From NCBI GenBank assembly GCA_903858875.1, contig CAIOKP010000133.1:1-41534 (forward strand): a stretch of 41,534 bases of DNA, given 5' to 3'. Source of the DNA: an uncultured Sphingomonadales bacterium (GTDB lineage: Bacteria > Pseudomonadota > Alphaproteobacteria > Sphingomonadales > Sphingomonadaceae). Below, one piece after another: positions 1-8,735 of the stretch. The number at the start of each line of letters is the position of its first letter. The first letter of the stretch is position 1. The notes under the pieces are model-generated. The model did not search any database and was not told the DNA's origin. It saw nothing but the letters and a program-made list of their open reading frames with translations. Made by a program: the position numbers and the translations under genes.

Positions 1-336
1 CAGCGCCAGCCCGATGGTCCACACCCAGCACACACGATTGGCGGTATTGCAGGCCGCATCCAGCCGGTCACCCTCCACCGCGATGATTTTTTGCCCGGTG
101 CCGGTGCGTTCCAGCACGCGCAGAATTTCGAACACGGTGAGCGCCAGCGCCGCTTCGCCCACGATGGCCGGGGCCAATTGGCGGGCGATAACGATGGTGG
201 CGAACAATCGCACGATCCGGCTGGCCAGTTCGGCCGAGCCATAGGCGCCCACGCCCCGCACCAACTGGCCAAGGCCATGCCGGTCGAAATATCGGAGCAA
301 GCCGGTTTGCCACCGGATCGGCCAAAGGAATGCCAC
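1..336 (-). CDS. oligosaccharide flippase family protein (Wzx-like), 3' end outside window
   Basis: The minus strand has an open frame, absent from the ORF track because it lacks an ATG, that runs off the left edge. The translation contains an arginine-bearing first helix (ELASRIVRLFATIVIARQLAP), then GEAALALTVFEILRVLERTG and ACNTANRVCWVWTIGLAL. This is the layout of the N-terminal helices of MOP-superfamily polysaccharide flippases, which move undecaprenyl-linked glycans across the inner membrane. I chose the GTG at 336 because GGAG lies ten bases upstream. The frame stays open to a GTG at 408, so a longer N-terminus is possible. The gene lies downstream of a glycosyltransferase on the same strand, which fits envelope glycan export. 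The family call comes from pattern memory; most of the protein is not visible. Confidence 0.66.
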   Translation of the reverse strand, partial: MAFLWPIRWQTGLLRYFDRHGLGQLVRGVGAYGSAELASRIVRLFATIVIARQLAPAIVGEAALALTVFEILRVLERTGTGQKIIAVEGDRLDAACNTANRVCWVWTIGLAL

Positions 337-504
337 GAAATTGATGCTCCAGAACCTGCGCCGCGATCCTTGATTAAACAAGGACCGTGCCAAGTGTCGG
401 AATAACACCCATCATCGCGGGATCTGGCGGTTTACCCGGTCCGCGCCCTATCGCAGGAAAGCCGTATGTCGCAAAATGGCAAGCCATTGTGCCCAAACCG
501 CCGT

Positions 505-522
505 CGCGTTTTGCAAAATGCG
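505..522. repeat. 18-bp near-perfect palindrome in flippase upstream region
   Basis: CGCGTTTTGCAAAATGCG reads as an inverted repeat with one mismatched pair. A second inverted repeat, AATGGC-AA-GCCATT, lies at 475-488, and the word GCAAAATG occurs in both places (471-478 and 513-520). They sit between the glycosyltransferase stop and the flippase start, so they could be an operator or a weak terminator structure. There is no T-run, so a classical intrinsic terminator is unlikely. Confidence 0.4.
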
Positions 523-528
523 GCGTGG

Positions 529-1617
529 TCAGGCGACCTCGGCCATCGGCCATAGGGCGTGGGTGATGGCGGCCAAAAACTGATCGGTCGCCCGCTTCCA
601 CGAATAGGTCGCGCCAAAGGCCGCAGCGGCGGTACGATCAACCGTCAAAGCCGCAGCAACCGCGACGGCCAGTTCATCATCCAGCGCGGCAATCGGCACA
701 GGCGATGCGGCATCCTCCCCCCACCCATCGGCGCCCAAAATGTCAAGCGGGCCGGGCACCGGATAGGCCGCCACCGGCACACCGCAGGCCAGCGCCTCGA
801 TGATAACGAGGCCAAACGTGTCGGTCTTGCTGGGAAACACAAAACAATCGGCGCTGCGATAGGCGGCGGCCAGCGCCTCGCCCGACCGCGCGCCGATAAA
901 ATGCACATCAGGATAGCGCCGCTGCATCTCGGCCAGCGCCGGACCATCACCGACCACGACCTTGCTGCCAGCGGTTTTCAGCTCGCAAAACGCCTCCAGG
1001 TTCTTTTCGGGCGCGACACGGCCAACGTTCAACAGGATCGGGCGCGGCAAATCCGCCAGTTCGGGCAAGCCAGCGCCATTCGGGTGAAACAACGCATGGT
1101 CGATGCCCCGGCTCCACCGGTGGGTCTGAAGGATACCACGCGATTGCAACTCGGCCGACAGGCTGGGCGTCGCCACCATGACCGCGCGGGCCGCCCCGTG
1201 AAACCGCCGCATGATCGGCCAGAACAATTCGACCGAAATACCAGTGCGTACCGCCAGATATTCCGGAAACCGCGTGTGGAACGCCGTCGTAAACGGCACA
1301 CCGCGCGCCCGACACCACCCGCGCGCCGCCCAGCCGATTGGCCCTTCGGTCGCGATATGCACGATGTCAGGCGCGAATTCATCGAGCATCCGCCGCACCG
1401 TAAAGCGCGGCGCCATCGCCAACCGGATCTGGCTATAACCGGGCATCGGCATGGTCAAAAACCGGTCCGGCGTGATCAGGTCGACCGTATGTCCGCGTCG
1501 GTCGAGTTCCGACACCGTGGCCGACAGCGTCCGCACGACGCCATTCACTTGCGGAAACCACGCATCGGTGGCGATGGCGATCCGGGCTGGAATACGGGCG
1601 GTATCGGTGGACATCAT
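529..1617 (-). CDS. glycosyltransferase family 4 (GT-B fold)
   Basis: This is a 362-residue GT-B glycosyltransferase, predicted to be cytoplasmic or membrane-peripheral and to transfer a sugar from a nucleotide-sugar donor. Visible signatures are the N-terminal IAIATDAWFPQVNGVVRTL acceptor-side loop, NVGRVAPEKN near residue 200 at the start of the donor domain, and TDTFGLVIIEALACGVPV near residue 270, the GT4 E-x7-E region with D in place of the first E. It resembles the MgtA/sulfoquinovosyl-transferase type that glycosylates lipids, but donor and acceptor cannot be read from sequence. The track ORF starts 78 codons too early. The ATG at 1617 overlaps the stop of the upstream phosphoesterase as ATGA, so the two are translationally coupled. 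The pair probably works on the same envelope lipid; that is inference. Confidence 0.86.
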   Translation of the reverse strand: MMSTDTARIPARIAIATDAWFPQVNGVVRTLSATVSELDRRGHTVDLITPDRFLTMPMPGYSQIRLAMAPRFTVRRMLDEFAPDIVHIATEGPIGWAARGWCRARGVPFTTAFHTRFPEYLAVRTGISVELFWPIMRRFHGAARAVMVATPSLSAELQSRGILQTHRWSRGIDHALFHPNGAGLPELADLPRPILLNVGRVAPEKNLEAFCELKTAGSKVVVGDGPALAEMQRRYPDVHFIGARSGEALAAAYRSADCFVFPSKTDTFGLVIIEALACGVPVAAYPVPGPLDILGADGWGEDAASPVPIAALDDELAVAVAAALTVDRTAAAAFGATYSWKRATDQFLAAITHALWPMAEVA

Positions 1618-2591
1618 GCAACGACCCCTTCGGGTTGGGTTCTCGTGGGGTGTTCGCCCCCTAACGGGATCGCCATTGCCGCTTCGCGTTGGCGTTCGGC
1701 ATGGCTTCGGGTTTCCACGATCCAATCGACGATGGTCATCGCGCCGTGCTGATCCTCGACCAGCGCGGTGCAACTTTCCACCCAATCGCCGTCGTTGTAA
1801 TAGGTGATCCCCGCGATCTGCCGAATTTCGGCGGAATGGATGTGGCCGCACACGATGCCGTCCAGCCCGCGTTCGACGGCGGCATGGGCGACCGCCTCCT
1901 CATATTTGCCAATATAGGCGACCGCGTTCTTCACGCGCTTTTTGAGATAGGCCGACAGCGACCAATAGGACAATTTCATCCGGCGGCGGAGGGCGTTGAA
2001 CACCACATTGATCCGCATCACCGCGCTATACGCCTTGTCGCCCAACACCGCGAGCCAGCGGTGATACAGCACCACCGCGTCGAAACTATCGCCATGCACC
2101 ACCAGCAAACGGCGTCCATCGGCGGTTTCATGGATCGTTTCGAGCGCCAGTTCGACCCCGCCAAAGGTTAGCCCGGCATAGGGGCGCAGCATCTCGTCAT
2201 GGTTGCCACAGATGAATACGACACGGGTGCCACGATGCGCCATCTTCAGGATACGGCGGACCACCTCATTATGCGCGTCGGGCCAATACCAGCCCTTCGA
2301 CAGCCGCCAGCCATCGATAATATCGCCGACCAGATACAATGTCTCCGTCTCGATCGATCGCAGGAACGACACCAGCATCTCGGCATTACAGCCGCGCGTG
2401 CCCAGATGGACGTCCGAAATCCACACCGTGCGATAGCGGCGCTTGGGGCGGAACCCCTTGGGATCGGGATGATCGGGCAAATCGAGCCAAGCGGCAATGC
2501 CACCTGCACCGCCTGCGCCACCTGCACCAACGGCCCCAAACGGCAAAGCAAAGACCGGCTCGCCGGCCGGAGCAGCAGCATCGCGCGACAT
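1614..2591 (-). CDS. LpxH-like metallophosphoesterase (UDP-2,3-diacylglucosamine diphosphatase family)
   Basis: This 325-residue calcineurin-like phosphoesterase has all the metal-binding motifs: SDVHLG (around residue 60), GDIIDG, GNHDE, VVHGDSFD and GHIHSAEI. The layout matches COG2908, annotated as UDP-2,3-diacylglucosamine diphosphatase. Many alphaproteobacteria use the unrelated LpxI for that step of lipid A synthesis, so this protein may act on another pyrophosphate or phospholipid. The first 50 residues are a Gly/Ala-rich leader (GAGGAGGAGG) coded by an imperfect 18-base repeat at about 2499-2528, not part of the catalytic fold. The start at 2591 has GAGGGA upstream. The stop overlaps the glycosyltransferase start (ATGA), and ppx lies 126 bases upstream on the same strand. 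Confidence 0.82.
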   Translation of the reverse strand: MSRDAAAPAGEPVFALPFGAVGAGGAGGAGGIAAWLDLPDHPDPKGFRPKRRYRTVWISDVHLGTRGCNAEMLVSFLRSIETETLYLVGDIIDGWRLSKGWYWPDAHNEVVRRILKMAHRGTRVVFICGNHDEMLRPYAGLTFGGVELALETIHETADGRRLLVVHGDSFDAVVLYHRWLAVLGDKAYSAVMRINVVFNALRRRMKLSYWSLSAYLKKRVKNAVAYIGKYEEAVAHAAVERGLDGIVCGHIHSAEIRQIAGITYYNDGDWVESCTALVEDQHGAMTIVDWIVETRSHAERQREAAMAIPLGGEHPTRTQPEGVVA

Positions 2592-2717
2592 CGGCGAATT
2601 TCCCTCACAACGGTCAGGAAACGCCGATATGGCAGGCGCATTGCATCACCATGACGGGATCGCGTCAGTTGCGTGACAATGCCCGAAAGCCGGTGGAAAA
2701 CCAGCGCGAACAGCTGC

Positions 2718-4244
2718 TCAGGATAGATTTTGCGCCAAGTTTGGCTCGAACTTCGCTGGCAACCCCAACCAATCGGCCAAGGCCCGCAGATCCTTTGCCG
2801 TCGCATCGGTATAAAGCGCGCTCAGATCCGCCCGCACCGACAGCACAAGCCGCTTGCCCGGCACGACCGTCAGGCACGACGCGGTGAACACTTCCTCGGC
2901 CCCGCCCGAAAACCTGCGGGCAATGCGCGTGGCCAGGCCCCATGCCACCGCTTCGTGCAAGCTGGCCAAGGGCGCGAGGCGCAGCAGGTCGGGTGGGATC
3001 GCCACTTGCCCGCTATTGGCCAACACCGCCATGGCGATCATCGCGCGCCCGGCGGCATTCACCCCGATCCAGCGTTTGCGCAACGCCCATTGCACTGCCT
3101 GTTCGGCACGGACATTGGGCTCGGTCCGAAGCGAGGCGAGCGCCAGCATCGTCGCCGCGTGGCGCAACGGTTCGCCCGCCGCCGAGGGCAGCGGTGCGCC
3201 GGGATTGGCCTGCGCGGTCCACACCGCCACTTGGGCCGCGGCGGCGGCAAGGCCAGGCTGTTGGGCATCGACAAAGGCGGCGACCCCCGCGATCAACGGG
3301 TCCTGTTGCGCGACGGCGGCATCCATACCGGCCGCCAACAAACCTTCGCGCAGGCCCCAGCCCGAAAACACCAGTCGCGACGGCTGCAATTCGCGCACCA
3401 ACACGCCCAGCAAAGCGCCCGCATGCGGCATACTGGCCAAGCGCGAGGTCGATACGCCGGCAATTGGCGCGACCACCGGCACCTGTCCGGCCCGCGCCTT
3501 GGCCGACAGGCTGCGCGCCATCTTCAGCGCATCCTCTGGCGCCAGCACAAAGCCATGCGGATCGTCGATCGGCCAATTCTGCTGCACCATCGCAAAGCGC
3601 GCCAGGGCCCGCAGCGATCCGCCGACCAGATAGAGCGTTTGCCCCGCCGCGCCGTACCAGTCGGCACCCTGCAACATCTTGTGCACCCGGCGGTTGAATC
3701 GCTCGCTCCCCTCGGCGCGCAACGCCGGCAGGCGCAACGTGCCGAGCGGCAGGCTGACGCCATGGGTGCAAGCATTATTGGCAATGTCGATCAGCTCAAG
3801 ACTGCCCCCGCCCAGGTCGCCGACGATACCCTGCGCGCCCGGAAAGGCCGACAAGACGCCATGCGCGCTGGCGACCGCTTCTTCTTCCCCCGACAGCAGC
3901 CGGGGCGACAGGCCGAGCGCTGCCACCGAGGCCAAAAACGCGGGGCCATTGCTGGCATCGCGCACCGCCGCCGTCGCCACGGTGGCGATATCACGCACGC
4001 CCCGCAACGCCAGCAGGGTCGCAAAACGGGCCAGCGCCGCATGCGCGGTCTGCATCCCCTTGCTCGCCAACCGGCCATCCTCGGCCACGCCCTTACCCAG
4101 TCGCGCCGTCACTTTTTCGTTGAACAGCACCGCAGGCGCACGAAGCGGCCCGCCATAGATCACCATGCGGACAGTGTTCGACCCAATGTCGATAATCGCC
4201 CGCTGCGTATCGCCAGCCAGCACAGAAGTCCGTGAACGGATCAT
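2718..4244 (-). CDS. ppx: exopolyphosphatase, Ppx/GppA family
   Basis: This 508-residue protein removes terminal phosphates from polyphosphate, or hydrolyses pppGpp in GppA-type members. It has the actin-like ATPase fold: phosphate-1 loop AIIDIGSNTVRMVIYG near the N-terminus, VATAAVRDASNG, LSGEEEA, then phosphate-2 GIVGDLGGGSLELI and LYLVGGSLRALA. The C-terminal half is an all-helical HD-like region, as in long Ppx proteins. The track start is 22 codons too early; the ATG at 4244 begins four bases after the ppk stop, giving a compact ppk-ppx operon. Having the synthesising and degrading enzymes cotranscribed suggests controlled polyphosphate turnover. Ppx versus GppA activity cannot be decided from sequence, but the ppk neighbour favours Ppx. 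Confidence 0.92.
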   Translation of the reverse strand: MIRSRTSVLAGDTQRAIIDIGSNTVRMVIYGGPLRAPAVLFNEKVTARLGKGVAEDGRLASKGMQTAHAALARFATLLALRGVRDIATVATAAVRDASNGPAFLASVAALGLSPRLLSGEEEAVASAHGVLSAFPGAQGIVGDLGGGSLELIDIANNACTHGVSLPLGTLRLPALRAEGSERFNRRVHKMLQGADWYGAAGQTLYLVGGSLRALARFAMVQQNWPIDDPHGFVLAPEDALKMARSLSAKARAGQVPVVAPIAGVSTSRLASMPHAGALLGVLVRELQPSRLVFSGWGLREGLLAAGMDAAVAQQDPLIAGVAAFVDAQQPGLAAAAAQVAVWTAQANPGAPLPSAAGEPLRHAATMLALASLRTEPNVRAEQAVQWALRKRWIGVNAAGRAMIAMAVLANSGQVAIPPDLLRLAPLASLHEAVAWGLATRIARRFSGGAEEVFTASCLTVVPGKRLVLSVRADLSALYTDATAKDLRALADWLGLPAKFEPNLAQNLS

Positions 4245-4248
4245 CGGA

Positions 4249-6411
4249 TCACGCCCGCCCGCGCCGCAGCGCCAGCTTTGGCACCTTGCGCCCGAGGCCG
4301 AGCGCCGCACCGCGCCCCGACAGCGACGGATTGGTCATGAAATAACGGTGGAGGTTGAACGGATGTTCGCCCCGTTCGGCGCGGGCATAGGTGCCATCGC
4401 TCGACAAGAACCAGCTCTGTTCGGTATCAAGCAGATTGGCCATCATCACCTGATCCAGCACCTGGTCATGCACCGTCTTGTTACGGATCGGCACCAGCAC
4501 CTCGACCCGGCGGTCAAGGTTGCGGCTCATGCCATCGGCCGAGGAAATAAACACCCGCGCCCGCGGATTGGGCAAAGCCGCCCCCGCCGCAAAGGCCCAG
4601 ACGCGGCCATGTTCGAGGAACCGCCCGATGATCGACTTGACCTTGATATTCTCGGACAGGCCGGGAATGCCGGGTCGCAGGCAACAGATGCCGCGTACGA
4701 CAAGGCGAACCTCGACCCCGGCGCGACTGGCCTCGTATAATTGGTCGATCACGCCCGAATCGGTCAGCGAATTGAGCTTGGCCCAGATTTGCGCTGGCTT
4801 GCCCGCTCGCGCATTGGCAATCTCCCGCTCGATACAGCCATAGATCCGTTCACGCAGGTTGATCGGCGCCACCGCCAGCAAGGACGTGCGGCGCGGTTCA
4901 ACATAGCCGGTGATGAAGTTGAAAATCTGGTTGGCATCGCGCGCGATGGCCGGATCGGCGGTGAAATAGCTGAGATCGGTATACACTCGCGCGGTCAACG
5001 GATGGTAATTGCCGGTGCCAAAGTGGCAATAGGTGCGATAGCTATCGCCCTCGCGCCGCACGACCATGCTGATCTTGGCGTGGGTTTTCCAATCCATGAA
5101 GCCATAGATTACCTGCACCCCGGCCCGCTCCAACTGGCTGGCCCAATGCAGATTCTGTTCTTCGTCAAAGCGGGCCTTCAATTCGACCACCGCCGTCACC
5201 GACTTGCCCGCCTCCGCCGCAGAGCACAGCGCCGCGATGATCGCGGATTGTTTGCCGGCGCGGTACAGCGTCTGCTTGATCGCCACGACATCGGGGTCCG
5301 CCGCCGCCTGCCGCAGGAAATCGATCACCACCTCAAAGGTTTCATAGGGGTGATGAACGACCAGATCCTTTTCACGCATCGCGGCGAAACAATCGCCGTC
5401 ATGTTCAAGGACCCGCTCGGGATAGCGCGGGCTGTATGGCTCGAATTTCAGATCCGCGCGCTTTTCATCGACGATCGCGGCAAGGCCCGCCATGTCGATC
5501 GGCCCCGCGCTCTTGATGACGATGGCGTGATCCAGCCGCAATTGATCGCGCAGCAATTGTTCCGCCGCCGGGTCAAAATCGCCCTGTAATTGCAGCATGA
5601 TAACGCTGCCGCGCCGCCGCCGCTGGATCGCGGTGCGATAATAGCGGACCAGATCCTCGGCATCTTCCTCGATCTCGATATCGCTGTCGCGCAGCACGCG
5701 GAACACCCCGTGGCCCAACACTTCAAAACCGGGAAACAGGGCCTCGGCATTCAGCCAGATGGTGTCGGCAATCGAGACATAGCAGGCATCCGTCGTCCCA
5801 TCGGCGCCATCCGGCATTCGGATATAGCGCGGCAAGGCCTGGGGGATCAGCACCATTTCCATCACCGGCGCGCTATCGGCAATCCGCACCAAGCTGAGCA
5901 ACAGGCCCATGCCCCCATTGGTGACAAACGGGAACGGGTGGGCCGGGTCGATCGCCTGTGGGGTGATGATCGGCAAAATGCGTTCGAGGAAATATTCGCG
6001 CAACCAGCGCGCTTGCGCTGCGTCCAGCTTGCGCTCACCGCCCTCGCCGATGATCGAAATCCGCTCTGCCGCCAAGGCTGGGCGCAATTCACCCCAGATT
6101 TCCTTTTGCACCCCTTCCAACCGGACGACCGCATCGCGGATCGCAGCCAGTTGCTGGGGCGGCGAGAGGCCATCGATCGACACTTCGGCGATATTGCGCC
6201 GCACTTGGCCCGCCAGACCGGCGACGCGCACCATCAGAAATTCATCGAGGTTATTGCCCGAAATCGACAGAAACCGCAGCCGTTCGAGCAACGGATAATC
6301 AAGGTTTCGCGCCTCGGCCAGCACACGCTGGTTAAAGGCCAACCACGACAATTCGCGGTTGAAAAACCGGTCAGGAATGTCGCGGATTTCAGGCATAACA
6401 AGCGAGGTCAT
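4249..6411 (-). CDS. ppk: polyphosphate kinase 1
   Basis: This 720-residue protein polymerises the gamma-phosphate of ATP into polyphosphate. The N-terminal domain begins RFFNRELSWLAFNQRVL, a PPK1 hallmark. The two histidines of the phospholipase-D-like catalytic core are visible at about H444 (KTHAKISMV), expected to be the autophosphorylated residue, and H601 (FLEHGRVWAF). CHFGTGNYH, NLDRRVEVLVPI and the arginine-rich C-terminus also fit. The length is normal for the family. The ATG at 6411 has a modest GGGAA upstream; a second in-frame ATG five codons later is possible. It is followed four bases later by ppx. The queF stop is 63 bases upstream on the same strand, so readthrough from queF is possible. 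Confidence 0.97.
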   Translation of the reverse strand: MTSLVMPEIRDIPDRFFNRELSWLAFNQRVLAEARNLDYPLLERLRFLSISGNNLDEFLMVRVAGLAGQVRRNIAEVSIDGLSPPQQLAAIRDAVVRLEGVQKEIWGELRPALAAERISIIGEGGERKLDAAQARWLREYFLERILPIITPQAIDPAHPFPFVTNGGMGLLLSLVRIADSAPVMEMVLIPQALPRYIRMPDGADGTTDACYVSIADTIWLNAEALFPGFEVLGHGVFRVLRDSDIEIEEDAEDLVRYYRTAIQRRRRGSVIMLQLQGDFDPAAEQLLRDQLRLDHAIVIKSAGPIDMAGLAAIVDEKRADLKFEPYSPRYPERVLEHDGDCFAAMREKDLVVHHPYETFEVVIDFLRQAAADPDVVAIKQTLYRAGKQSAIIAALCSAAEAGKSVTAVVELKARFDEEQNLHWASQLERAGVQVIYGFMDWKTHAKISMVVRREGDSYRTYCHFGTGNYHPLTARVYTDLSYFTADPAIARDANQIFNFITGYVEPRRTSLLAVAPINLRERIYGCIEREIANARAGKPAQIWAKLNSLTDSGVIDQLYEASRAGVEVRLVVRGICCLRPGIPGLSENIKVKSIIGRFLEHGRVWAFAAGAALPNPRARVFISSADGMSRNLDRRVEVLVPIRNKTVHDQVLDQVMMANLLDTEQSWFLSSDGTYARAERGEHPFNLHRYFMTNPSLSGRGAALGLGRKVPKLALRRGRA

Positions 6412-6474
6412 CGATATTCCCGAACAAGCGTTTGCGGCCCGACTGTGGCGCTGAGAGGACGGCTATAACGCAGG

Positions 6475-6960
6475 TCAACCGCGCCCGCGATAGGAAGCGA
6501 CACCCTGATCAGGAATCCACAGACCAGATGGCGCCGGGCCCGATTGCCAGAACACGTCGATCGGAATGCCGCCGCGCGGATACCAATATCCACCGATGCG
6601 CAACCATTTCGGACTCATCTCGGCACACAGGCGTTCGCCGATACCAACCGTCACATCCTCGTGAAACCCCGCGTGATTGCGAAAAGCACCCAGGAAAAGC
6701 TTGAGCGATTTCGATTCCACGATGGTGTCGCCCGGCGCGTAATCGATCACGATATGGGCGAAATCCGGCTGGCCAGTCACCGGGCACAGCGAGGTGAATT
6801 CGGGCGCGGCAAAACGCACCATATAAAGGGATCCGGTCCGCGGATTGGGCACATAATCGAGCACCGCCTGTTCGGGCGAGGCTGGCAAGGCGCTGGACTG
6901 ACCGAGATACAACGGGGCCAGAGGCGGAACGGCGGCGGGGGGCGTTTCTGGATTGCTCAT
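6475..6960 (-). CDS. queF: NADPH-dependent preQ0 reductase (preQ1 synthase), short type
   Basis: QueF reduces 7-cyano-7-deazaguanine (preQ0) to preQ1 in queuosine tRNA modification. The 161-residue protein is the short (YkvM-like) type. The catalytic cysteine is C59 in [13 protein letters not shown], followed by the family aspartate; the NADPH-binding QueF motif is [15 protein letters not shown], with [20 protein letters not shown] near the end. The start at 6960 has AGGA eight bases upstream. The gene is divergent from the hypothetical gene at 7167. I looked for a preQ1 riboswitch in its leader and did not recognise one. Confidence 0.96.
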   Translation of the reverse strand: MSNPETPPAAVPPLAPLYLGQSSALPASPEQAVLDYVPNPRTGSLYMVRFAAPEFTSLCPVTGQPDFAHIVIDYAPGDTIVESKSLKLFLGAFRNHAGFHEDVTVGIGERLCAEMSPKWLRIGGYWYPRGGIPIDVFWQSGPAPSGLWIPDQGVASYRGRG

Positions 6961-7166
6961 GATTCCTGTTCAATGCCGCCAAACCTTACCAAGAACAAGT
7001 CGCCGGATAGGTGCAAGTCACAGCTTGGTTCGCAGGGCCAGCCGGTTTATGCGTTTGTGCGATGGGGATTTCTCCCAAGCATACCAGACGCGAAGGCCAG
7101 ACCCGCAGGATGAACGGCCCAACAGCCAAAACGGACAGGGCGCAACAGATCGCCAAGGTGCCGCAG

Positions 7167-8633
7167 ATGCGCGTACCAAACAACCAAAGGGTGTTGCGAT
7201 CAGTGCTGCCGGCGGGCTTGCTGTTGCTGGCGCCATCGGGCGTGCGGGCACAATCCTTCGACATTTGGGGGCCACAGCACCCGGCCAATCCGACCAGCGC
7301 CGCTACCACTTCGGCCCCCGCCGCGCCATTGCCCACACCCAGCGCAACACAGGAGGAGGCACCCGCGTCACCTCGTGCCACCCCAGCGCCCGCGCCGCAC
7401 AAACCGGCCGCTCGTCGCAGTCACATTGCACCGCAAGCGATCCCGGCAACACCAACGCCCGTTGCCACTGCGACGCCAGAAGCCGGCAACGCAACGGCGC
7501 CGCAACCCATCGCCGTTGCGCCCACGCCGCCGACGCAGACGCCGATACCCACGCCCGATCCGATCGTCGTGCCAGATGACCCAAGCCCAACGCCAACCGC
7601 TTCGACCGGTGACTTTACGGCGGTGACCGACGATATGTGGTGGCCGCTGGCGATGGCGTCCGGGCTGGTCGCCGCACTTCTGGCGGCTATGGGGCTTGGC
7701 CGACTCGTGATCCGGCGCAAGGCGAAGGCCAAGGACGCTGCCGCCCAGGCGAAGGTTGCCACCAAGCCACGCAAGCCAGCAAAACTGTTGCCGCTCCCCA
7801 TCCCGGCCGAAATGGCGGAGGCAGGGCCAGCTGTTTCGGCCCCGAGCGTCACCGATCCCGTCGCCGAACCTGAGCCAGCGCCACCGGCCAATCCCTCGCC
7901 CAACAGGTCGCCCGCGCCGGACGAATTGCTGCTGATCGAAGGGCATCCGCCCGAGACCCCGCCCGCCAGTACGTTCAAACGCTCCGCCCAATTTGCCGAT
8001 ATTCCCGACGTGCCCGCGCCAACGCCGGCCCCTTTGCCAAATCCGGGGCCAGAGGTGGGCGACATCACGCCCCACGTCGCGCAAACGCTGAGCTTGACCT
8101 TTACCCCGACGCGGTTTTCAACCACGCTGGCCAACGCCGTCTTGCGCTATGATCTTTCCCTGACCAATCACGCGGACGAACCGCTGGGGCCTTTGACGAT
8201 CGCGGCCGCGATGGACACCGCCAATAGCGATGCGGATAACCCTCACCTCGCCTCTATGGCCGAAGCGCACCGCCTGATGCCTATCGCGCCGGGCGATAGC
8301 ACCAGCGTCTCGGGCGAATTGCGCATGGTCCTGTCGGCGATCACCCCATGGCGCGTGGGCGGCGCGGAATTGTTTGTGCCCATGGTCCGCTTTGCCGTGC
8401 AGGCGGCACGGGACGATGGGCCTAACGATGGGCCGGACGATGCGCCACAGGTCATGGTCGAGGCAAATTTCCTCGTTGGCGAACCACAGGGCGATGCTGG
8501 CCTTGGCCCGTTCCGCCTCGATACCGGGCCGCAAACCGTGCATAAATTAACCCAACGCGTTTTCGTTTTGGAACAGTCAGGCCACAAAGACCCCGAAACC
8601 CAGTTCGCCAACGCAACATCGGACATGGACTAA
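7167..8633 (+). CDS. hypothetical secreted/membrane-anchored Pro/Ala-rich protein
   Basis: The function is unknown. From the ATG at 7167 the 488-residue protein has a signal peptide (RSVLPAGLLLLAPSGVRAQS), a Pro/Ala/Thr-rich region of about 120 residues, a transmembrane helix (WWPLAMASGLVAALLAAMGLG) followed by basic RRKAKAKDAA, a second Pro-rich linker, and a C-terminal beta-rich domain of about 170 residues starting LSLTFTPTRFSTTLANAVLRYDLSLTN. The C-terminal domain resembles, from memory, a conserved sphingomonad protein of unknown role. If the signal is cleaved the C-terminal domain faces the cytoplasm. I preferred 7167 over the upstream ATGs at 7011 and 7110 because AAGGTG lies six bases before it and the signal peptide then begins correctly. 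It stands alone between divergent queF and co-directional sseA. Confidence 0.8.
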   Translation: MRVPNNQRVLRSVLPAGLLLLAPSGVRAQSFDIWGPQHPANPTSAATTSAPAAPLPTPSATQEEAPASPRATPAPAPHKPAARRSHIAPQAIPATPTPVATATPEAGNATAPQPIAVAPTPPTQTPIPTPDPIVVPDDPSPTPTASTGDFTAVTDDMWWPLAMASGLVAALLAAMGLGRLVIRRKAKAKDAAAQAKVATKPRKPAKLLPLPIPAEMAEAGPAVSAPSVTDPVAEPEPAPPANPSPNRSPAPDELLLIEGHPPETPPASTFKRSAQFADIPDVPAPTPAPLPNPGPEVGDITPHVAQTLSLTFTPTRFSTTLANAVLRYDLSLTNHADEPLGPLTIAAAMDTANSDADNPHLASMAEAHRLMPIAPGDSTSVSGELRMVLSAITPWRVGGAELFVPMVRFAVQAARDDGPNDGPDDAPQVMVEANFLVGEPQGDAGLGPFRLDTGPQTVHKLTQRVFVLEQSGHKDPETQFANATSDMD

Positions 8634-8735
8634 AGTCCTGCCCAAGGTGGGTCGATTTTCCAACACAGACCATTGCGGTGATCCGAATTGCGGCTTACGT
8701 CTCTCGCTTTCGCAGCGAAGGAGGAGCGCGCGCGA

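Noticed and set aside
68-325. 85-residue ORF at left edge beginning MADPVANRL
   Set aside because: It is in a different frame from the flippase, whose membrane-helix pattern is much more convincing.
2730-4235. 501-residue plus-strand ORF opposite ppx (and similar long antisense ORFs at 559-1752, 23969-25444, 29823-31283, 31088-32344)
   Set aside because: All are shadows of well-supported genes, rich in Arg/His/Gln/Pro with no domain signals.
6961-7166. preQ1 riboswitch before queF, or other riboswitch in the divergent gap
   Set aside because: No preQ1-I, II or III core could be recognised on the minus strand; only a normal AGGA ribosome site is seen.
8634-8735. SAM- or SAH-type riboswitch before sseA/metC
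   Set aside because: The leader has a small CTTTCGCAGCGAAG-like hairpin but no recognisable riboswitch core.
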